A DNA stretch of 27,385 nucleotides, from positions 1 through 27,385 of the IMG/VR virus record IMGVR_UViG_3300042503_001820; one strand, 5' to 3'. This DNA is from a virus. Both the position numbers and the translations under genes were made by a program. Positions 21,001 through 27,385 of the stretch are shown piece by piece (positions within the stretch are counted from its first letter, which is position 1; each line of letters starts with the position of its first letter). A model generated the notes under the pieces. It saw nothing but the letters and a program-made list of their open reading frames with translations, searched no databases and was not told the origin of the DNA.

Positions 21001-22188
21001 ATGTCTTTTGAACTCAAGCTCAAGAAAATTACCGAGTCCCACGGGCGGGCAACTACCGCCAAGGTCCTTACCGAGGCCATCCGGGAAAGGAAGGTTGATC
21101 CCAGGCGGATCAGCCTGCGCCGCCTGGCTGAGTCCTACATGGGCAGCGGATGGGCCGAACACCTTACCCGGGCCGTTCGCTCCGGGCGGGTGACTGAAAG
21201 CGCCGAGGCCGTTGATACCAGCGGTTTCCAGGACATTACCGGCCAGTTGCTGGTGAATGAGATCCGGGAAAAGTACAAGCTGGTTTCCTGGCTGGGCGAC
21301 ACCCTGACCACCACCATCCCCGTCACGAACGGGAACCTGGGTGAGCAGACCGTGCCCTACCTGTCCGATGTTGTCGATATGGGCGACATTGTTCAACAGG
21401 GTATGCCCTACCCCCAGACCTCCTTCAAAGGTCAGTACATCAAATACCCATCGGTCGAAAAGATCGGGCGTATTTGCTCCGTGACGATGGAAGCCATCTT
21501 CTCAGACCTGACCGGCCAAATCCTGGATTCGGCCAAGTCGGTGGCAACCATCCTGGGCCTGACCCGTGAAGAGTCTATCTTGCGGGTGGTCTATGGCCTG
21601 GTGAACACCCACAACTGGAACGGGTCCGTTTACCAGACCTACAACACCAGCGGAAACTGGGTGAACAAGCTCACCGGGTTCAAGCTGACGGACTGGACCA
21701 GCATCAACACGCTGGAACAAATGTTTGTGAACATCCTTGATCCGGTTTTGCGTAAGCCGATCATGGTTGAGCCGAAAGATATGCTGGTGATGCCTGCCAC
21801 CAGGTACACCGCCAAGAACATCTTGCACGCCACCGAGGTGCGCCAGACTGTTCCAGGGTTTGCCGATACCGGCCTGCCCATCACCGAGGTGAGCCCCAAC
21901 CCGCTGGATCGCACCTACGCCATCATGTCCACGGCCAACGCCTACCGCATGATGACCAACGAGGCCGGCAAGACGCCCGAGCAGGCGAATGACATTGTCA
22001 TCCTGGGCGACTTCAAAAAGGCGTTCTGCTGGAGGGAAGCGAAGCCCCTCCAGGTTGTTGAGGCCCCGGCGAACAACCCGCTGGATTTCCACAACGACAT
22101 AGTTTTGGCCGTTAAGGCGTCTTACATGGGCGTGGCCGGCATCACCGATCCCCGCTATGTGGTTTACGCCACTAGCGAAGACGCCTGA
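21001..22188 (+). CDS. Major capsid protein (HK97-like)
   Basis: 395 residues; ATG 21001 with GGAGAT 9 bases upstream. A short charged N-terminal part (residues 1-75, LKKITESHGRATTAK ... LRRLAESYMG) could be a delta-domain removed by the protease. The body has QDITGQLLVNEIREKYK, TIPVTNGNLGEQTVPYL, the KYPSVEKIGRICSVTMEAIF segment, a spine-helix-like stretch around SDLTGQILDSAKSVATILG, and the ending ADIVILGDFKKAF-like block followed by NDIVLAVKASYMGVAGITDPRYVVYA, typical of HK97-fold capsids. Position after protease and decoration genes supports it. An unusual 40-codon open extension follows its TGA. Confidence 0.9.
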   Translation: MSFELKLKKITESHGRATTAKVLTEAIRERKVDPRRISLRRLAESYMGSGWAEHLTRAVRSGRVTESAEAVDTSGFQDITGQLLVNEIREKYKLVSWLGDTLTTTIPVTNGNLGEQTVPYLSDVVDMGDIVQQGMPYPQTSFKGQYIKYPSVEKIGRICSVTMEAIFSDLTGQILDSAKSVATILGLTREESILRVVYGLVNTHNWNGSVYQTYNTSGNWVNKLTGFKLTDWTSINTLEQMFVNILDPVLRKPIMVEPKDMLVMPATRYTAKNILHATEVRQTVPGFADTGLPITEVSPNPLDRTYAIMSTANAYRMMTNEAGKTPEQANDIVILGDFKKAFCWREAKPLQVVEAPANNPLDFHNDIVLAVKASYMGVAGITDPRYVVYATSEDA

Positions 22189-22350
22189 AGGGATTGCCCG
22201 TCACTTTACGGGACTCCGGGGGGGAACCGTAAGGTTAGCCCGCTCATCTACGACACGCCCAACGGCGTGCGGGATGACGCCCCCCTCTATTGGTCCAGGG
22301 TTTCTAAGTAACGCCCCCCAGGGGGCACCCATTGAGTGGAGGCAATGGAC
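22189..22350 (+). other. Spacer with 40 in-frame codons after the capsid stop
   Basis: The capsid frame continues past TGA 22186-22188 for 40 sense codons to TAA 22309-22311, with a protein-like end (VSPLIYDTPNGVRDDAPLYW) but no start codon except an internal GTG. A run of seven G lies at 22218-22224. A short GC hairpin without a T-run (CCCCC AGGGGG, about 22315) precedes the next gene. No independent gene is supported here. Confidence 0.35.
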
Positions 22351-22608
22351 ATGGCAAAGAAAGCGGCGGCACCCAAACCGGAACAAACCAGGCCCGAGGT
22401 TAAGCCGGACCTGGTGGTTGGGAGTGGCGGCAGACTGTTCAAGGTTGGGTTACCTACCCCAGCCGTCACCTACATCATTTCAGCGCCTTCCCAGGCGGAA
22501 GCGGTGGAGGGGTACAAGCGCCTGGCGGGCGTGATCATGTCCAGCCAGGAGTTTGAAGTGTTTGAACATATCGAAGCCGAGCCGGAAGCCGAGGCCGACC
22601 AGGGGTGA
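22351..22608 (+). CDS. Hypothetical small protein
   Basis: 85 residues; ATG 22351 chosen because GTGGAGG lies 9 bases upstream; ATG 22345 and GTG 22336 are in-frame alternatives. Lys/Ala/Pro-rich N-terminus, then a compact domain (GGRLFKVGLPTPAVTYIISAPSQAEAVEGYKRLAG) and an acidic end. Follows the capsid gene, where small head or head-tail proteins often sit, but no family is recognised. A terminator comes 24 bases later. Confidence 0.65.
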   Translation: MAKKAAAPKPEQTRPEVKPDLVVGSGGRLFKVGLPTPAVTYIISAPSQAEAVEGYKRLAGVIMSSQEFEVFEHIEAEPEAEADQG

Positions 22609-22632
22609 GCCGGCCAGGCTAGGTGACATTTG

Positions 22633-22667
22633 CCCCGCCCACGGTCTACCCGTTGGCGGGGTTTTTT
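22633..22667 (+). terminator. Rho-independent terminator after the capsid operon
   Basis: Stem CCCCGCCCACGG / CCGTTGGCGGGG with loop TCTAC, then TTTTTT. One internal C/T mismatch. It ends the head-gene operon just before the giant gene. Confidence 0.85.
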
Positions 22668-22687
22668 CTTTCCAGGATGGGTGGAAT

Positions 22688-25600
22688 ATGACCAGCAAAA
22701 ACCATGTTGAGATGGCACGGGCGGCATTACGGCGGGTCCTGGAGCAGACCGCCGAGAAGGATGATCCCAACGGCCGTTGGGTCACCCTGGACAATGGCGT
22801 CCATGTTTTCATCAACAAGGCTGGTGACATTTCCAAGGGCCCGGCTGAACTCACCGGCAAGAATTTGAACAACCTGGACAGCGGCAAGAAATCCGCCCAG
22901 GGGGGCCCATCCACCCCGCCGGCTGTTCGCCCCGAGACTCCGCCCGAGCCGGCGAAGCGCAACGCCTACCAGGAGGGGCCCGAGGCCGACCAGGAGAAGA
23001 TCAACCAGGCCCGGGAATTCCTCCGGTCCAAGGGCTTCCACGTTCCGGACGCCCCCGTCAACCCGTCCAAGGCCAACGCCAGGGAAACCGCCGCCCCCCG
23101 CATCACCTATATGGACCCGAACAAGATTCTGGCCCAGGCCCGGGTGAAGCAGTTCAAAGCGGGCGCAGATGAGGCGACCGGCGAAGTGGAGCCCCTGGAG
23201 GGCCATTACGACCACCGGGGGAGCGGGCCCCTTCAAATCTGGGAAGGCAAAGATGGGACGATGGAGGTTATTTCCGGACGCCACCGCCTGGCCCATGCCA
23301 AGCGCAACGGCGTGGGGGAAGTGCCCGTCCAGGTTTACCGGGAGGCCGATGGGTTCAGCCTGGAACAGGCCAAGGCCCTGGATGCCGAACTGAACATCAG
23401 AGACGGAAACGGTAGCGTGGCCGACTACGCCAGCTACTTCCAATCGAACAAGGGCCTGACCAAGGACCAGGCCCAGATGAAAGGGCTCCTGGCCAGGGCC
23501 AAGGGCAAGGACGGTTGGGACATTGCCCAGGGGGCGACCGAAACCCTTCTGGCCGCCCTCAAGGGGAAGGCGATCAACGACAAACAGGCGGCAGCCATTG
23601 CCCGCCATGCCCCGAACGACGAAAAGCTCCAGCCCCTGGGATTGAAGCTGGCCGGGGAAAACAAGTCCGCCGAAACCATCGGGGATTACCTTCAGGCGTA
23701 CAAGGCGTTGAGCGCCAGGCGCAAGGCGGACCAGGATCAAGGCGAACTGTTCGGCAACGATGACAGCGCCATCAAGGAGATGGCCGAAAACGCCAGCAAG
23801 GCCGGCGGCATCCGCCGGGCCCTGGCCGCCAGGATCACCGCCGCCCAGGGGGCAGCCAAGCGCCCCGACATTGCCCGGGAAATGGGCATCAATGTGGACG
23901 ATCCCGAGGCGGTCAAGAGTGAGGTTTCCCGACTCCAGGGCGAAGTGGAGCGGTGGAAAAACTGGGCCGTTCATCCCGACCTGGTGGCGCAGATATTCGG
24001 CAAGGATCCGAATGAGGGCCAGCTTGTTCAAATGCCGGACGCCCCGCCCGAGGGGCGCACGGTGCCCGAGCCCCTGCGGTCCCAGGAGGAAATGGACGCC
24101 GACCTGGAAAAGACCTTCAGCGACAAGGGCAATGACCAGACTCCTTCCATGTTTGGGTTTGACGACCCGGCACCCGCACCGGAGCCGGAAAAGGCGGCAC
24201 CGGCCGACCAAAGGGGCCTGGATGACGTTGAAGGCGTGGGGCGTAAGCTCGATTCCGCCGAGTTGAATAACGGGCCCGCCTTCAGCCAGGTGGACCGCAC
24301 CGAGGCCGAGGGCACCGGGGCCACCCCGGCACCGCCCCCGGGCCTGGACCTGTTCGGCAACCCGGTGAAAAAGAACTTTGCCGGCCCCGAGATGATGACG
24401 GACCTGTTCGGCAATAAGGTTGCCGTGGACGCCGAAAAGCAGGCCCCCCAGGAGACGGTATCCGACCAGGCGGCGAAAGGTTTGGACTGGCTGGACCAGA
24501 AACAGCAGGCCAAAACGGACGGCACCGGGGAAATGTTCGGCAGCCTGTTCTCTCCTGGCAACCTGCCGGTCCCGAAGGATGAAGCGCCCGCAGCGCCGCC
24601 AGCCCTGGACGATAGCGGCAGCGTGGTGGATGACGCCTTGGGAATGTCCAAAAACTCCGGGCCCCAATTCCAGGGCGACCCGGCCCAGGCCAAGGAAATG
24701 GCGCTCAGGGCCCTCAAGGACCATAAGGGCTGGATGACCAAGAAGGACTTGGACGCCATCGTTGGCGGGGAGGCGCGCCGATCCCTGGAAGATGAGGGCC
24801 TCTTGAAGGTCCGCATGGACACCGAGGGGAATCACTTCGTGGCCCTGAAGGGGGCCAGGAACAAAGATGGGCTGATGGACGCCGACACCCTGGACGGGTT
24901 CCAGGAAGTTGGCTTGGGTGAGCATGAGCTTGCCCCGGAGAATGAGGCGGCGCTTGCGGCTGCAAACAAGGGCGTGGAGAAGGTGGAGGCGAAGGCGGCC
25001 AAAAAGTTCGCCAACCCCGATTACAAACCGCCCCGTGGTTTCAAGGTTCCGGCCAACCAAAAGGAACACGACGAACGCATTAACAAGGCCGTTGAGGAAT
25101 ACGGCAAACATATCGACGGATTGAAAAAGATCCTCAACGCCCAAAGCACCCTGCCCCAGAAGGATGCAAACGGCGTGTTCAAATTGACCGACCCGGAAAC
25201 CGGGAAGGAAATGGACTTCGGCCGAAACGAGCAGTTCGCCAAAAAGCGGGCTAGCGACTACCTCAAGAGCCGGGCTCAAATCGCCAAGGCCAGGGCAGCC
25301 AAGGCGCATGGTGAGGTTCGGGCCCTGGATGAATTCCGGAACGCCCATGAAGGCGATCCGTACCAGGCGGAAAAACCCAAGCGGGAGCCTAGCGAATCCC
25401 TGCGGGACGGGCGCACCCAGGGCCAGGGGGAAGACCTGGCGCAACAACCCCAGGCCAGCGCCCCGGGGCAGCCCAAGGCCGGCACCTGGCAACCGTCCAA
25501 GGAAATCCCCGAGTTCCACCAGGCGACCGGGTATAAGTTCTGGTCGATGGGTGGCCTCACGCCCGAGGAAAAACAACAGGAAGCCGAATTCCAGGCCTAC

Positions 25601-27385
25601 GCCAGGGATAACTATGAGGACTTGCGGCACAAGTATTTGCAGAAAAAGGGCGCTTTTGATGCGAATGGAAAGCTGACGCACGCCAATTTGAATATCGACG
25701 ATTGGCGGGATTTCATGCCGGGGTATACCGGCCTGAATCAGCACGTCAACCACACCGCCGCCAACTACCTCAACGCCCGCTTGCTGCACGAACTCAAGCA
25801 CGAACTCAAGGGCGTGGGTAACGGCAAAATGGCCATCATGGCCGGCGGCGGCGGCTCCGGGAAAACCACCGCCGTTTCCAAACAAATGCAGATGACCGAT
25901 TACCCGCTCATTCTGGACCAGGTGAGCGCCGAATGGGATGGGCCATACGGGGCGAAAGCCGCCATGGACCAGGCCCGCCAGGCCGGTTTTGAACCCGAAT
26001 TCCACTTCGTGGACCGTCACCCCTGGGACGCCTGGGAAAAGGGCATTGTGCCCCGTTTCCTGGAAGGGGCGAAGGAGTACAAGGCCTGGGAAGACGGCGG
26101 CAAGCAGGGCCCCGAGCCCGAGAAGGGCCGGCCCGTCGATTTGAATTACGCCATGGATGCGAACATAAAGGCCAGGAAAGCCGCACTAGAGGCGGCAAAA
26201 GAGATGGCCGCATCCGGTAAGCCGATAACGGTTTACAACAACAATTTAGGAAAAGGTCTTGCAAAAGACATTCAAGACCCGAAAGAACAGATAGAATACC
26301 TTGGAAGCCAGGTTCACGACCCGGAAGAACTGAAAAAGAGGGCTAAAAATGGAATCCTCGATCTATACCGATCCGGCCAAATTTCCCGTGACCACGCAGC
26401 CGGGCTTATCGGCGGATCGCCAGATGAGGTTGGACAGCTTCAACCTGGATCAACTGGAGGAGGCGCTACGGGGCCAGGAGCCGATGAACGACCGGCAGCG
26501 GCAAGCCCTGGTGGAACTGCGCCAGAAAGCCCAAATGTGGCCCAGGCTGTCGGAGGAAATCAAGAAGGCCCAAGCGCCCCGCCAGTAATCGCCCCGGAAG
26601 CCCCCGGGAAAAGGGCCAAGCGCCCCAGCCTGACCAAGGCGGGGCGTCAGTCAATCGAAGACGAGATCGGCCGCCTATCCTCTGTTTTGGCCGGTATGCC
26701 GAAGAATTCCCGGGACTATAACCGGATTCGGCTGCAACTCTGGAACACCCGTAAAAAACTTGCGAATCTGCCGGCCAGCGGGGCGGGGGAACAGGCTTCC
26801 TCCGCACCGCCCGCCCCCGTTCCGTTGGCGGCAGAACCTACGCCGGCACCAGCGCCCCAGGCGGAAGTGCCCCAGGCGGCAAGCACGGGTAAACCCGCCT
26901 TCCCGACTGTCAGCAAGTCCGGCACGGTCCGAACGCCCCTGGCCGCCCGGGAATGGGAAAAGGGTTTGAAAACTGGCCGTTTTGAACTCACGCCCCCGGA
27001 GAAAATGGGCCAGGACGATTACCTGGACGGCGGCGAGACGCCAAATTTCCGGATGTTACGCATGGCCATGCGGGAAACTCCCCCAGGCGAATTGGGCGGC
27101 GAAGACAAGCTGCCATCTGGGGCCAGGGTGAACCAGTACGGCGGGCTCTTGGCCAAGGTGATCACCGGCAAGGGCGCTAACGCCAGGTTCAACCACAACA
27201 AGGCCGCCGAGTTGCATGACGAGTTGTACAACACGGCCGGGGCCATGGACCCGACCATTGCCGAACACGCCCAAAAGCGCCTGGATTGGTTGCGGGAACT
27301 GGCGGCGTCAGACCACCAGCTAGGCGGGGCAAGCCGCAAGGCTATCCAGGTGACTCCTGAGAATGCGGAGAAAATCCGGGCCCGC
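22688..27385 (+). CDS. Giant polyvalent protein (ParB-like, zeta-toxin-like P-loop), partial
   Basis: An unbroken frame of 1566 codons from ATG 22688 to the right edge. Order: N-terminal RWVTLDNGVHVFINKAGDI (residues 35-55); a ParB/DdrB-like part at about 150-230 with VISGRHRLAHAKRNGVGEV, then long helices to about 440; an acidic linker with five LFG-type motifs (355, 488, 554, 572, 615); a winged-helix-like stretch near 670-715 (WMTKKDLDAIVGGEARRSL); coiled-coil regions; a zeta-toxin-like kinase at about 1030-1245 with AGGGGSGKTTAV (Walker A Lys 1059), LDQVSAEWDG and ITVYNNNLGKG; then a Pro/Ala linker and further helices. This multi-domain style matches phage polyvalent proteins thought to be injected with the DNA. 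Functions are inferred per domain. Confidence 0.85.
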   Translation, partial: MTSKNHVEMARAALRRVLEQTAEKDDPNGRWVTLDNGVHVFINKAGDISKGPAELTGKNLNNLDSGKKSAQGGPSTPPAVRPETPPEPAKRNAYQEGPEADQEKINQAREFLRSKGFHVPDAPVNPSKANARETAAPRITYMDPNKILAQARVKQFKAGADEATGEVEPLEGHYDHRGSGPLQIWEGKDGTMEVISGRHRLAHAKRNGVGEVPVQVYREADGFSLEQAKALDAELNIRDGNGSVADYASYFQSNKGLTKDQAQMKGLLARAKGKDGWDIAQGATETLLAALKGKAINDKQAAAIARHAPNDEKLQPLGLKLAGENKSAETIGDYLQAYKALSARRKADQDQGELFGNDDSAIKEMAENASKAGGIRRALAARITAAQGAAKRPDIAREMGINVDDPEAVKSEVSRLQGEVERWKNWAVHPDLVAQIFGKDPNEGQLVQMPDAPPEGRTVPEPLRSQEEMDADLEKTFSDKGNDQTPSMFGFDDPAPAPEPEKAAPADQRGLDDVEGVGRKLDSAELNNGPAFSQVDRTEAEGTGATPAPPPGLDLFGNPVKKNFAGPEMMTDLFGNKVAVDAEKQAPQETVSDQAAKGLDWLDQKQQAKTDGTGEMFGSLFSPGNLPVPKDEAPAAPPALDDSGSVVDDALGMSKNSGPQFQGDPAQAKEMALRALKDHKGWMTKKDLDAIVGGEARRSLEDEGLLKVRMDTEGNHFVALKGARNKDGLMDADTLDGFQEVGLGEHELAPENEAALAAANKGVEKVEAKAAKKFANPDYKPPRGFKVPANQKEHDERINKAVEEYGKHIDGLKKILNAQSTLPQKDANGVFKLTDPETGKEMDFGRNEQFAKKRASDYLKSRAQIAKARAAKAHGEVRALDEFRNAHEGDPYQAEKPKREPSESLRDGRTQGQGEDLAQQPQASAPGQPKAGTWQPSKEIPEFHQATGYKFWSMGGLTPEEKQQEAEFQAYARDNYEDLRHKYLQKKGAFDANGKLTHANLNIDDWRDFMPGYTGLNQHVNHTAANYLNARLLHELKHELKGVGNGKMAIMAGGGGSGKTTAVSKQMQMTDYPLILDQVSAEWDGPYGAKAAMDQARQAGFEPEFHFVDRHPWDAWEKGIVPRFLEGAKEYKAWEDGGKQGPEPEKGRPVDLNYAMDANIKARKAALEAAKEMAASGKPITVYNNNLGKGLAKDIQDPKEQIEYLGSQVHDPEELKKRAKNGILDLYRSGQISRDHAAGLIGGSPDEVGQLQPGSTGGGATGPGADERPAAASPGGTAPESPNVAQAVGGNQEGPSAPPVIAPEAPGKRAKRPSLTKAGRQSIEDEIGRLSSVLAGMPKNSRDYNRIRLQLWNTRKKLANLPASGAGEQASSAPPAPVPLAAEPTPAPAPQAEVPQAASTGKPAFPTVSKSGTVRTPLAAREWEKGLKTGRFELTPPEKMGQDDYLDGGETPNFRMLRMAMRETPPGELGGEDKLPSGARVNQYGGLLAKVITGKGANARFNHNKAAELHDELYNTAGAMDPTIAEHAQKRLDWLRELAASDHQLGGASRKAIQVTPENAEKIRAR
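26349..26588 (+). CDS. Possible overlapping gene inside the giant gene (+1 frame)
   Basis: 79 codons from ATG 26349, preceded by AGAGGG, to TAA 26588, in the +1 frame of the giant gene. Its codons end mostly in G or C, as in real genes of this window, while the giant frame over the same bases uses many A/T-ending codons and reads as a Gly/Pro/Ala linker. The product looks like a helical protein (SFNLDQLEEALRG, DRQRQALVELRQKAQMW, LSEEIKKA). Either a small overlapping gene or the trace of a former separate gene now bridged by the giant frame. Confidence 0.45.
   Translation: MESSIYTDPAKFPVTTQPGLSADRQMRLDSFNLDQLEEALRGQEPMNDRQRQALVELRQKAQMWPRLSEEIKKAQAPRQ

Noticed and set aside
23760-24266. 168-codon plus-strand frame (+1)
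   Set aside because: Arg/Pro-rich product with poor codon pattern; the giant frame has proper codons here. Unlike 26349-26588, nothing supports dual coding.
22727-26020. 1097-codon open frame on the minus strand
   Set aside because: It is the antisense shadow of the giant polyvalent gene. The plus-strand frame has G/C-ending codons, recognisable domains and a ribosome-binding site; the minus frame is open only because of codon bias.

Overview
The window is a stretch of a temperate tailed double-stranded DNA phage, GC-rich and with strongly G/C-ending codons. It is open at both ends: a gene is cut at the left edge and a very large one at the right edge. The host is probably a planctomycete of the Gemmata/Isosphaera kind. 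This rests on my recollection of family resemblance (N-terminal style of the integrase, a small secreted Cys/Arg/Tyr-rich protein, a secreted Pro/Gly-linker protein and a papain-like peptidase near the terminase) and was not tested by search.

Layout. (1) 1-1235: end of the late region, with the C-terminus of a structural protein, a one-helix coiled-coil membrane protein (holin/spanin-like position) and two small signal-peptide proteins, closed by a terminator. (2) 1307-2815: a leftward tyrosine integrase, a 40-bp tRNA 3'-end fragment (attP core) and TGTYGGAC repeats on both sides that look like integrase arm sites. Phage genes lie on both sides of the att core, so this is a circular or free (or tandem) phage genome, not a simple prophage end. 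(3) 2816-3429: a small helix-turn-helix gene, a divergent ribbon-helix-helix-like regulator and a GGTAACC operator-like control region. (4) 3430-10313: a rightward early operon with a CsrA homologue, a probable annealing/recombination protein, a Gp157-family protein, a DUF669 protein with an SSB-like acidic tip, an unknown gene holding a striking inverted array of 24-bp-spaced repeats (candidate replication origin), Cys-rich proteins, an HNH nuclease and several small unknown genes. (5) 10401-11920: an HNH/AP2 homing-type endonuclease, a DUF932 protein and a strong terminator. (6) 11955-22350: a small zinc-ribbon protein, a secreted Pro/Gly protein, a C1A peptidase, a RusA-like resolvase, two unknowns, small and large terminase, portal, a sigma-70-region-2 protein, prohead protease/scaffold, decoration protein and major capsid protein. 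(7) 22351-27385: a small unknown gene, a terminator, and a giant polyvalent protein (at least 1566 codons; ParB-like, winged-helix-like and zeta-toxin-like P-loop regions).

How it fits together: no polymerase, helicase or primase is visible, so replication probably borrows host machinery. Annealing protein, SSB-like protein and RusA form a recombination set. CsrA and the sigma-like protein suggest control of host translation and late transcription. The giant polyvalent protein is likely carried in the virion and injected with the DNA. Regulatory, origin and host assignments are inference.
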